DNA of 6,322 bases, taken from contig CAVFYJ010000137.1 in the NCBI GenBank assembly GCA_963626545.1, positions 1 through 6,322 of the forward strand, in the 5' to 3' direction. Position 1 is the first letter of the stretch. Each line of letters begins with the position of its first letter. Positions 1 to 6,157 of this stretch are shown here, piece by piece. The notes under the pieces are model-generated. The model searched no databases. It was not told the origin of the DNA and worked only from the letters and a program-made list of their open reading frames with translations. A program made the position numbers and the translations under genes. This DNA comes from Anthropogastromicrobium sp963626545. GTDB taxonomy: Bacteria; Bacillota; Clostridia; Lachnospirales; Lachnospiraceae.

Positions 1-37
1 CATGAATGAGTACTTTTTCATACAATTTCATATGGCG

Positions 38-83
38 AGAAGCCACAACGAGATGTAGCGAAGCGGAATCGAGATGCGGCTCT
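38..83. repeat. Small structured repeat in the left flank
   Basis: The outer ends form an imperfect inverted repeat: AGAAGCCACA at 38-47 pairs with TGCGGCTCT at 75-83, with one bulge and wobble pairs in the minus-strand reading. Inside, CGAGATG occurs at 49-55 and again at 70-76. The stretches 38-58 and 59-79 are two 21-base units that agree at about 14 of 21 positions. This may be a copy of a dispersed intergenic repeat or the decayed end of a gene outside the window. No gene is supported here. The rest of 1-119 shows nothing I can name. Confidence 0.35.
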
Positions 84-119
84 GAATAGTTATATTTTTT
101 AGTGTGGGTATTTACATAG

Positions 120-147
120 AAAGAGTGGACTCGCAAGCCCACTCTTT
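120..147 (-). terminator. Terminator-like hairpin downstream of the NlpC/P60 gene
   Basis: Read on the minus strand, AAAGAGTGGGCT and AGTCCACTCTTT form a 12-bp stem with a TGCG tetraloop. It lies 59 bases past the stop codon of the NlpC/P60 gene. One pair is G-U on the minus-strand RNA but an A-C mismatch on the plus-strand RNA, which favours the minus strand. The following T run is short (TTTC), so termination may be weak. On the plus strand the stem is followed by TTTT, so it could also serve a convergent gene from the left. Confidence 0.6.
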
Positions 148-169
148 TACCATAAAAACCTATATATTT

Positions 170-198
170 TTTATATCATATATTTTATAAAAGGTCAA
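170..198 (-). promoter_or_regulatory. Possible sigma-A promoter reading leftwards, just after the NlpC/P60 gene
   Basis: On the minus strand TTGACC (193-198) and TATAAA (170-175) are separated by exactly 17 bases, close to the sigma-A consensus. The site begins 8 bases past the stop codon of the upstream gene and points at the hairpin at 120-147. The surroundings are extremely A+T rich, so the -10 match could be chance. If real, it would start a transcript near 163 that either ends at the hairpin or serves a gene to the left of the window. Confidence 0.3.
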
Positions 199-205
199 GT
201 GTTTT

Positions 206-1480
206 TTAATCCCCAATTATATTCACCACGCGCACTGGCTCGGTACTATAGTTGTACTTACTGATTGTAACCTGTCCGAGTGACAATGCCGCATGAAGAA
301 TCTTTCCATCGCCAAGATACATAACAACATGATCAATGGTACCAGTCGCATCGGCATAGAACAACAAATCACCTGGCTTTGCCTCGGCAAGCGAAATCTG
401 CGTACCTCTTGTTGCCTGCTCACGTGAGGTTCTCGGAAGAGAGAAACCTGCACTTGCGTAACACTGCTGAACAAAACTAGAACAATCAATTCCGCCTGTC
501 AGGCTGGTTCCTCCGTATACATACGGCGTTCCCAAATACTGCTCACCAAACAGTAAGATCTGCTGGCGTGTCGGGGAACAATCGGAAATACTGCTCCACG
601 GAATGGCCTCAACCAGATAAAAGCCGGTCTTTACATACTCTGCATTGATGTATCCATATGTACTGTTGAAGGCAATTTTTAACCAATCACCGTCTCGTTC
701 CTCTACGATCTGCTTTTCATTTGCATTCAGTGTCGTCCAAACATCATATTCCAGACCTGGGCCACTTCTGACGTTTAACTTATCGGTTGTGACCTCAACC
801 ATCTGCATGCAGTGCTCAAGCGCGACCTCTTTTGCCTCATCACCCGTCACACAGTTTTCCGACCAGATGTAGCCGTCAATGCCGCCAGAACTGATCTGCC
901 ACCAGCCATTTCCCAAGTCCTCAATCAGCTCGCCACCGGAATACTTTGTCAACTTTCCAATAATGGTGCCATCTGTGGTCGGCTGATTGCGCACATTCAG
1001 ATAGCTGCTTACCTTTGATGCGATAAACATGTTGGAATAATGATTCCAGACATCCTCTCTCGGATCTTCATGCTTCTTTACGATCGTTGTGGCATTTACC
1101 GCCTCTGTTTCTGCCTCACTCGCATCTGCTTCAGAGGAAAACTCCTCTTCTGCGGTTTCTTTTGTGCTTTCACTCTCCACGGACTGCTTTGTCTGCGCTA
1201 AGGCTAGGGTCTTATTTTCGTCCTGTGCGGACGGATTGCTATCGCCCGCAACCGTTTCACCTGCATTTGCCGCCTGCTTATTTCCCTTGAAGAAATCAAA
1301 GCCAACTGTCATGTGTAAAATCGCCGCCACTGCTGCAAGAACCACCCAGATTACAAGCACAATCACCAGAATCTTTGTCAGACGCTTGTTTCTGCGGCGG
1401 CGTCTCAATTCTTTTTCCTTGCGGCGTCTGAATTCTGCCATCCGCTGGGTTTCTTCATACTCTGGTCTGTTGTCATCCAT
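206..1480 (-). CDS. Membrane-anchored NlpC/P60 peptidoglycan endopeptidase with two SH3b domains
   Basis: The 424-residue protein probably cleaves peptide bonds in peptidoglycan stem peptides outside the cell membrane. A basic, Arg-rich N-terminus (about residues 18-33) is followed by one hydrophobic segment (about 35-58), which predicts a cytoplasmic N-terminus and an external C-terminus. An acidic Ser/Glu/Ala-rich linker (about 66-150) would span part of the wall. Two bacterial SH3 domains follow at about 151-210 (SYLNVRNQP) and 226-286 (DKLNVRSGPG), which usually bind wall peptides. The NlpC/P60 domain fills about 305-424, with the expected catalytic Cys333 (GIDCSSF), His384 (IDHVVMYLG) and probably His396 (ILHA). 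I chose ATG at 1480 because AAAGGTG lies six bases upstream. A longer frame from TTG at 1513 abuts the parC stop and would include this ribosome binding site, so it is unlikely. The gene starts 33 bases after parC. The exact substrate bond cannot be told from sequence. Confidence 0.93.
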   Translation of the reverse strand: MDDNRPEYEETQRMAEFRRRKEKELRRRRRNKRLTKILVIVLVIWVVLAAVAAILHMTVGFDFFKGNKQAANAGETVAGDSNPSAQDENKTLALAQTKQSVESESTKETAEEEFSSEADASEAETEAVNATTIVKKHEDPREDVWNHYSNMFIASKVSSYLNVRNQPTTDGTIIGKLTKYSGGELIEDLGNGWWQISSGGIDGYIWSENCVTGDEAKEVALEHCMQMVEVTTDKLNVRSGPGLEYDVWTTLNANEKQIVEERDGDWLKIAFNSTYGYINAEYVKTGFYLVEAIPWSSISDCSPTRQQILLFGEQYLGTPYVYGGTSLTGGIDCSSFVQQCYASAGFSLPRTSREQATRGTQISLAEAKPGDLLFYADATGTIDHVVMYLGDGKILHAALSLGQVTISKYNYSTEPVRVVNIIGD

Positions 1481-1486
1481 GAATTT

Positions 1487-1493
1487 CACCTTT
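1487..1493 (-). promoter_or_regulatory. Ribosome binding site deciding the NlpC/P60 start
   Basis: The minus strand reads AAAGGTG, then six bases, then ATG at 1480. This spacing is near ideal and fixes the start at 1480 rather than at the TTG (1513) in the same frame. The site lies in the 33-base gap after parC, so translation is probably initiated independently on a shared mRNA. Confidence 0.8.
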
Positions 1494-1513
1494 CCGATAC
1501 TATCCCTGCACAA

Positions 1514-3751
1514 TTATCGTATCTGTTCAGGCTTTGCATCTCTCTTCTTTTTTGTAAGCTTACTCAGTTCAATCTTCTTTCCCTGAATCTCTGCAAAAAC
1601 TTTCTCCTTTGTATCAAACACATCGGCAAAAACAACTTCTTCCCCCTCTTCAAGTTTCATTGCCCTTGTGCCCGCCGCTGTCTTCTTCTGAAGCGGAACT
1701 TCTTCTGTTGTAAATTTGATCGCATGTTTCTTGTTGGTCACGACAGCAACCAGCTCTTTTGATGCGTCAAGAATCGCAACTAACGAGTCTCCCTCGCCAA
1801 GCTTTGCCGCGGCGATCATCTTTTTAATGCTGATAAGTTCGGCACCTGCCGTCTTTCGGATGAATCCACTCTTTGTCACAAAAAGAAGTGTCTTTTCCTT
1901 TAACTCTTCATCGCTGAAAACAGCCAAAATATTCTCATCCGCACTGCTATAGTTACACAAATTGTCGATCGGAGTGCCCTTATCTTTTACCTTTCCAAGT
2001 GGAATCGCATCAGCCTTTAAATAATGAAGCACACCTTCCTTGGTGAAGACCGCCAGACGTGAGTTCGTCTTACACGGAACAAGGCGTACATTCTCACTGC
2101 GGATTGTCTCCTCATTTCGCTCAAAGACACCCTTGTCCACAAGCTTTACATAACCAAAACGGTTCATCACAAATACGACATCGGACACGGCTGCTGGCTC
2201 GTCCTCAAATACAGCAAGTGCAGCGTTTGTCACCTTTGTGCGTCTTGGCACCTGATAATGCTCGCGAATGCTGTCAAGCTCCTTCTGGATTGCCTGATAC
2301 ATTGCCTTCTTACTTCCTAAGATGCGCTCATAAGTTGCAATCTTTGTGATCGTCTTTTTGTGCTCATCCTGAAGTGCCTCTAACTCGAGTCCGATTAACT
2401 TGGACAAACGAAGCTCTAAGATTGCAGTAGCCTGTGCCTCGGTAAACATCAGCTTTGTGGCCTGCTTGCGGGACTTTTCGGTACGGAAATTGATGCCGTC
2501 TGTAATGCCCTCTGACAGACATGCCTTCGCCATCTTTAATGTCTTACTGCCGCGGATGATCTCAATAATCAGATCAATCACGTCGACGGCACGAATCAAG
2601 CCCTCCTGAATCTCACGTCTGTTGCGCTCTTTCTCAAGAAGACTCGTATATTTTCTGGTATTGATGTCCACGAGAAAGTTGATGTGCTGCGTTAAAATTT
2701 CCTTTAAACCAAGCACCTCTGGTCTTCCGTCGACAATTGCAAGCATGTTGACACCGAATGTATCCTCAAGCTTTGTCTTCTTGAACAAACCAGCAAGAAT
2801 ACGCTCGGCATCGGCGCCCTTCTTTAGCTCGATCTCAATACGAATTCCTTCCTTGGAAGACTGGTTTGAGATATCAACAATATCTGGAAGCTTTCTGGAC
2901 TCGGCAAGTGCTGCCACATCGCTCAAAAACTTTCCAATATTGGCACCGACCATGGTGTACGGGATCTCGGTAATCACGATCTTATCACGATCGCTCTTTC
3001 GCTTGCCGCGCACGATCTCAGCCTTGCCGCGGATGCGAATCTTTCCGCGCCCCGTCTCATAGATGGAAAGAAGCTCATCTTTATTCGTTACGATGCCGCC
3101 GGTCGGGAAATCCGGTCCCTCGATGATCTCTAACAAATCCGCTGTCGTTGCATTTGGAAAATCCATCAGAAGCTTTTCCGCATTGATAATCTCACCCAAA
3201 TTGTGCGGCGGTGTGCTTGTCGTCATACCGACGGCAATACCCTCGGAACCATTAATCAAAAAGTTCGGCACGCGAACCGGAAGAACAGACGGCTCTTTCT
3301 CCGTCTCATCGAAGTTTGGCACAAAATCTACGACATTTTTGTCGAGGTCGGCCAGATAAACTTCCTGTGTAAATTTCTTTAAACGAGCCTCGGTGTAACG
3401 CATCGCTGCCGCGCCATCTCCCTCAATAGAGCCAAAGTTTCCGTGACCGTCAACGAGCGCCATGCCCTTTTTAAAATCCTGTGACAATACAACAAGTGCA
3501 TCGTAGATGGAAGAATCGCCGTGCGGATGGTATTTACCCATCGCATCACCGACGATACGCGCGGACTTTCGATGCGGCTTATCCGCATTCAGTCCCAGCT
3601 CATCCATCGCAAAGAGCACTCTTCTTTGAACCGGCTTTAATCCGTCTCTTACATCCGGAACTGCTCGCGCCGTAATGACGGACATTGAGTAGTTGATGAA
3701 GGATTTTCGCATCTCAGACGAATATTCCGTTGTAATGATTGTTTCTGCCAT
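1514..3751 (-). CDS. parC: DNA topoisomerase IV subunit A (GyrA/ParC family)
   Basis: This 745-residue protein is the DNA breakage-reunion subunit of a type IIA topoisomerase. With the ParE-type partner it would make an A2B2 enzyme that passes one duplex through another, mainly unlinking daughter chromosomes. The winged-helix active site carries Arg118 and the DNA-linking Tyr119 (AMRYTEARL). The quinolone-contact positions, in YHPHGDSSIYDA, are Ser80 and Asp84, the usual sensitive residues. The tower and coiled-coil region runs to about residue 500, including the ELRLSKL segment near 446-452. A beta-pinwheel tail of about 240 residues follows (about 505-745), with roughly five blade repeats such as FVMNRFGYVKL and LLFVTKSGFIRK. 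I see no canonical GyrA box (QRRGGKG-like); the matching place reads KGVFERNEETIRSEN. The length fits ParC (E. coli 752) better than GyrA (over 800). The tail ends in a basic stretch, not an acidic one. A divergent gyrase A is the alternative. Start: ATG with AAAGGAAA upstream. Confidence 0.9.
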   Translation of the reverse strand: MAETIITTEYSSEMRKSFINYSMSVITARAVPDVRDGLKPVQRRVLFAMDELGLNADKPHRKSARIVGDAMGKYHPHGDSSIYDALVVLSQDFKKGMALVDGHGNFGSIEGDGAAAMRYTEARLKKFTQEVYLADLDKNVVDFVPNFDETEKEPSVLPVRVPNFLINGSEGIAVGMTTSTPPHNLGEIINAEKLLMDFPNATTADLLEIIEGPDFPTGGIVTNKDELLSIYETGRGKIRIRGKAEIVRGKRKSDRDKIVITEIPYTMVGANIGKFLSDVAALAESRKLPDIVDISNQSSKEGIRIEIELKKGADAERILAGLFKKTKLEDTFGVNMLAIVDGRPEVLGLKEILTQHINFLVDINTRKYTSLLEKERNRREIQEGLIRAVDVIDLIIEIIRGSKTLKMAKACLSEGITDGINFRTEKSRKQATKLMFTEAQATAILELRLSKLIGLELEALQDEHKKTITKIATYERILGSKKAMYQAIQKELDSIREHYQVPRRTKVTNAALAVFEDEPAAVSDVVFVMNRFGYVKLVDKGVFERNEETIRSENVRLVPCKTNSRLAVFTKEGVLHYLKADAIPLGKVKDKGTPIDNLCNYSSADENILAVFSDEELKEKTLLFVTKSGFIRKTAGAELISIKKMIAAAKLGEGDSLVAILDASKELVAVVTNKKHAIKFTTEEVPLQKKTAAGTRAMKLEEGEEVVFADVFDTKEKVFAEIQGKKIELSKLTKKKRDAKPEQIR

Positions 3752-3761
3752 TTATCTTAAT

Positions 3762-3769
3762 TTCCTTTC
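3762..3769 (-). promoter_or_regulatory. Ribosome binding site of parC
   Basis: The minus strand reads GAAAGGAAA, with about 11-12 bases between its core GG and the parC ATG at 3751, slightly longer than usual. The rest of the 93-base gap between parE and parC (3752-3844) shows no good promoter and no terminator, so the two genes are probably on one transcript. Confidence 0.6.
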
Positions 3770-3844
3770 GTTTCAACCCACAGTCAATTTCTTCTCTCAA
3801 TTCATCCCATCGCTTTTGGATCTGGGACTTTTTGTCTGTTGGTG

Positions 3845-5761
3845 TTAAATATCTAACTCTGCCTCACGGCCGTGCTTATGGATAAATTCTCTTCGTGGCT
3901 CGACGTCGCTGCCCATCAAAAGCTCGGTCATCTCGTTTGCGAGTCTCGCATCCTCGATCTCGACGCGCTTTAAGCAGCGGCTCTCTGGGTTCAAAGTCGT
4001 CTCCCACAGCTGGGAAGCATCCATCTCACCAAGTCCCTTATAGCGCTGCAATGTAAAATCCTTGTGCGTCTTGCGATATTTGTCAAGTGCAATGTCATCG
4101 TACAGATACTGCTCGTGACCGCGCTTTGGAACGGCCTTATACAGAGGCGGCATGGCGATATAGACATGTCCCTCCTGAATCAATTCTGGCATGAAGCGAT
4201 AGAAAAAGGTCATTAAGAGCGTACTGATATGCTCACCATCAACATCAGCATCGGCCATAATAATAATTTTGTCATAGCGAAGTTTGGAAATATCAAAATC
4301 ATTTCCGTAGCCCTCAGAAAAGCCACAGTTAAATGCCTGAACCATCGACTTGATCTCGGCATTGGCAAGAACCTTGTCAATTGAAGCCTTCTCGACATTT
4401 AAAATCTTTCCTCGAATCGGCAAAATGGCCTGATAACGGCGATCTCTTGCGGTCTTTGCGGAGCCACCTGCGGAATCTCCCTCTACGATAAAGATCTCAC
4501 ACAGGCTACTGTCCTTGCTCTCACAGTTTGCCAGCTTTCCATTTCCATCAAAGGAATACTTCTGCTTGGTTAAGAGATTGGACTTTGCCTTCTCCTCTGC
4601 CTTTCGAATCTTTGCAGATTTCTCGGCACAGCCGATGATGCTCTTTAATACCTCAACATGCTTATCGAAGTAAAGCTCTAACTGCTCGCCAGTTACATTA
4701 ATGACTGCCTTTGATGCATCCTGGCTGCCGAGCTTTGTCTTTGTCTGACCCTCGAAAATCGGGTCTGGATGCTTAATTGCCACAATTGCCGTCATACCAC
4801 AGCGTGTATCTGGTCCGGTAAATTTCGCTGGATCCTTTAAGATGCCAAGTTCCTTTGCGTAGCTGTTGATTTCCTGTGTAAACTTTGTTTTAAAACCAGT
4901 GAGGTGAGTACCGCCGTCCGTATTATAAATGTTGTTACAGTAGCTTAACAACTTTTCCTCAAACAGATTGACAAACTGGAAGGCAACGGTCACTTCGATG
5001 CCATCGCTCATTCCGGTGTAGGTGATGATGTCGTGAACGGTCTCTTTTCCTTTGTTCAGTTCGCGGATATAAGCAGAGATTCCATCTGGCTCATAGTAGG
5101 TAACCGTCTCTTCCTCGCCGCTTCTCTTATTGGTAAAGACGATCTCCAAGCCTGGATTTAAATAGGTTGTCTCATGGAGACGGCTCATAATCGGCTGTGC
5201 AGAAAAGCGGGTACGCTCAAAGATTTCAGCGTCTGGCTTAAAATTGATCCAAGTACCAGTCTCCTTTGTTCTGCCTTTTTTCGGGAGAAGACCATCCTTT
5301 AACTCAATGACCGGCGTTCCTCTCTCGTATTTATCATAGTAAACCCATCCATCCTTTGCGATACAGATTTCCAAATATTCAGAAAGTGCATTTACAACAG
5401 AGGAACCGACTCCATGAAGTCCTCCGCTGGTCTTATAAGCAGTATTATCAAATTTGCCGCCTGCGTGAAGTGTCGTAAAAATAACACGCTCTGCGGACAC
5501 ACCAAGCTTATGACGATCGACCGGAATACCACGACCGCTGTCCTTTACCGTAACAGAACCGTCGTTTTCCAGTGTTACTTCTATATGATTACAAAAGCCC
5601 GCCAGGTGCTCATCTACTGCATTGTCTACAATCTCGTATACCAAATGGTTCAAACCGGAGACCGATACGCCTCCTATATACATGCCCGGACGCTTGCGGA
5701 CTGCCTCGAGTCCTTCAAGTACCGTAATACTGTCTGCATTATATGCTGCCTGTTTTGCCAT
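3845..5761 (-). CDS. parE: DNA topoisomerase IV subunit B (GyrB/ParE family)
   Basis: The 638-residue protein is the ATPase and metal-binding subunit that closes around the transported DNA duplex and works with the cleavage subunit encoded next. The GHKL ATPase domain shows the general base Glu43 and Mg-binding Asn47 (YEIVDNAVDE), Asp74 (KDSGRGIP), and the ATP lid GGLHGVG at 113-119. The transducer domain carries the QTKTKLG loop (339-345), in which Lys341 should contact the ATP phosphate. The Toprim domain has Glu427 (VEGDSAGGSAK) and Asp504, Asp506 and Asp508 (MADADVDGEH). The family hallmark QRYKGLGEM lies at 572-580, and the chain ends normally at ELDI. No 170-residue insertion of the E. 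coli GyrB kind is present. Several motifs (PIRGKILNVEKA, DADVDGEH, VEPRREFI) are closer to gyrase B than to Bacillus ParE. The ParE call therefore rests mostly on its partner. ATG at 5761 has an AAGGAAGGAA site just upstream. A strong promoter and two structured elements precede it. Confidence 0.9.
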   Translation of the reverse strand: MAKQAAYNADSITVLEGLEAVRKRPGMYIGGVSVSGLNHLVYEIVDNAVDEHLAGFCNHIEVTLENDGSVTVKDSGRGIPVDRHKLGVSAERVIFTTLHAGGKFDNTAYKTSGGLHGVGSSVVNALSEYLEICIAKDGWVYYDKYERGTPVIELKDGLLPKKGRTKETGTWINFKPDAEIFERTRFSAQPIMSRLHETTYLNPGLEIVFTNKRSGEEETVTYYEPDGISAYIRELNKGKETVHDIITYTGMSDGIEVTVAFQFVNLFEEKLLSYCNNIYNTDGGTHLTGFKTKFTQEINSYAKELGILKDPAKFTGPDTRCGMTAIVAIKHPDPIFEGQTKTKLGSQDASKAVINVTGEQLELYFDKHVEVLKSIIGCAEKSAKIRKAEEKAKSNLLTKQKYSFDGNGKLANCESKDSSLCEIFIVEGDSAGGSAKTARDRRYQAILPIRGKILNVEKASIDKVLANAEIKSMVQAFNCGFSEGYGNDFDISKLRYDKIIIMADADVDGEHISTLLMTFFYRFMPELIQEGHVYIAMPPLYKAVPKRGHEQYLYDDIALDKYRKTHKDFTLQRYKGLGEMDASQLWETTLNPESRCLKRVEIEDARLANEMTELLMGSDVEPRREFIHKHGREAELDI

Positions 5762-5777
5762 TTACATTTCCTTCCTT
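5762..5777 (-). promoter_or_regulatory. parE ribosome binding site with a start-stop mini-ORF in the spacer
   Basis: The minus strand reads AAGGAAGGAA followed by ATGTAA and then the parE ATG. The purine-rich stretch at 5768-5777 is a doubled AAGGA/AGGAA Shine-Dalgarno sequence. The spacer itself holds an ATG immediately followed by TAA (5762-5767), which abuts the real start codon. The parE ATG is the only one opening a long frame, so the gene start is clear. Confidence 0.75.
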
Positions 5778-5784
5778 ATCTCAA

Positions 5785-5812
5785 GTGTGCATCAATCCTT
5801 TTTGACGCACAC
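5785..5812 (-). promoter_or_regulatory. Stem-loop at the 5' end of the parE mRNA
   Basis: On the minus strand GTGTGCGTCA (5803-5812) pairs with TGATGCACAC (5785-5794): ten pairs with one G-U and an eight-base loop AAAAGGAT. The predicted transcription start from the promoter at 5818-5847 is about 5811-5814, so the stem would begin at the first nucleotides of the message. Such 5'-terminal stems can protect mRNA from decay. The site could instead be a DNA operator overlapping the start point. It has no T tract and is not a terminator. Confidence 0.65.
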
Positions 5813-5817
5813 ATCAT

Positions 5818-5847
5818 TTTATACCATTGAATGATTCTTCCTGTCAA
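5818..5847 (-). promoter_or_regulatory. Sigma-A promoter of the parE-parC-NlpC/P60 operon
   Basis: A perfect -35 hexamer TTGACA (5842-5847) and a -10 hexamer TATAAA (5818-5823) are separated by 18 bases. Transcription would start near 5811-5814, about 50 bases ahead of the parE ATG. It is the only strong promoter seen between the tRNA terminator and the coding genes. Confidence 0.85.
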
Positions 5848-5856
5848 GATGTTTTA

Positions 5857-5887
5857 GTTACCGTTCACGCGTCCCGTGAACGGTAAC
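5857..5887. repeat. Perfect 12-bp inverted repeat upstream of the parE promoter
   Basis: GTTACCGTTCAC (5857-5868) and its exact reverse complement GTGAACGGTAAC (5876-5887) flank a seven-base centre. The element ends nine bases upstream of the -35 hexamer. Neither strand has a T tract after it, so it is not a Rho-independent terminator. It may be an operator for a dimeric regulator, or a copy of a dispersed palindrome family. The sequence alone does not decide. Confidence 0.8.
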
Positions 5888-5904
5888 ATCAGTGACTTGT
5901 ATCT

Positions 5905-5925
5905 TTTATTGAACGTTTATTGAAC
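5905..5925. repeat. Two 10-bp direct repeats, 11-bp period
   Basis: TTTATTGAAC occurs at 5905-5914 and again at 5916-5925, separated by one base. The 11-bp period places both copies on the same face of the helix. The GTTCA word (minus strand) recurs in the nearby palindrome. The pair lies about 95-115 bp upstream of the predicted transcription start and could be a tandem protein-binding site, but a chance A+T-rich duplication is possible. Confidence 0.5.
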
Positions 5926-5945
5926 AGGTGTTTGGTTTAAGTCTC

Positions 5946-5974
5946 AAAAAAAATGCTCTGCAAATGCAGAGCAT
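5946..5974 (-). terminator. Rho-independent terminator of the tRNA cluster
   Basis: On the minus strand ATGCTCTGC (5966-5974) and GCAGAGCAT (5953-5961) form a perfect 9-bp stem with loop ATTT, followed at once by a run of T (5946-5952). It begins two bases after the last tRNA-Glu gene. It separates the tRNA transcript from the parE operon promoter about 100 bases further on. Confidence 0.92.
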
Positions 5975-5976
5975 AA

Positions 5977-6048
5977 CAGCTTGTAGGAGAATCGAACTCC
6001 TGTTTTCGCCGTGAGAGGGCGACGTCTTAACCCCTTGACCAACAAGCC
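5977..6048 (-). tRNA. tRNA-Glu, anticodon CTC (copy 1)
   Basis: The 72-base gene folds as a full cloverleaf. The anticodon stem TCGCC/GGCGA holds the loop CTCTCAC, giving anticodon CTC (6013-6015), which reads GAG. The T arm is AGGAG-TTCGATT-CTCCT. The acceptor stem pairs GGCTTGT with ACAAGCT, leaving a terminal G1-U72 wobble and discriminator G. The CCA end is not encoded. It is identical to the second copy at 6158-6229 and is the last gene of the cluster. It supplements, and would not replace, a TTC-anticodon Glu tRNA. Confidence 0.95.
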
Positions 6049-6077
6049 ATATTTACTTTTTCTTTGCCCTTCAGCAA

Positions 6078-6151
6078 TCGAGGCGACAAGATTTGAACTT
6101 GCGACCTCTGCGTCCCGAACGCAGCGCTCTACCAAACTGAGCCACACCTCG
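6078..6151 (-). tRNA. tRNA-Pro, anticodon CGG (copy 1)
   Basis: The 74-base gene has acceptor strands CGAGGTG and CGCCTCG, D arm GCTCAGTTTGGTAGAGC, and anticodon stem CTGCG/CGCAG with loop TTCGGGA. The anticodon is CGG (6115-6117), which reads CCG, followed by the G37 expected in proline tRNAs. The T loop is TTCAAAT. The discriminator is A and no CCA is encoded. It lies six bases from the Glu gene on its right (6158) and 29 bases from the Glu gene on its left (6048). Confidence 0.95.
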
Positions 6152-6157
6152 ATGAAG

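Noticed and set aside
1..31. Minus-strand ATG at 29-31 opening a frame that leaves the left edge
   Set aside because: No ribosome binding site precedes it and only about ten codons are visible.
2..58. Plus-strand open frame ending in TAG at 56-58, possibly the tail of a convergent gene
   Set aside because: Only 18 codons are visible, with no recognisable motif, and it runs into the repeat at 38-83; it cannot be supported without sequence to the left.
1481..1513. N-terminal extension of the NlpC/P60 protein from TTG at 1513
   Set aside because: It would contain the good AAAGGTG site placed correctly for the ATG at 1480, and there is no Shine-Dalgarno evidence for the TTG.
1089..1586. Plus-strand 165-codon open frame opposite the NlpC/P60 gene
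   Set aside because: It is antisense to a gene with clear domains, and its Ser/Phe-rich translation is what the acidic linker and Arg-rich N-terminus give on the opposite strand.
5857..5887. Reading the perfect palindrome as a second terminator for the tRNA cluster
   Set aside because: No T run follows on either strand, and a strong terminator already lies at 5946-5974.
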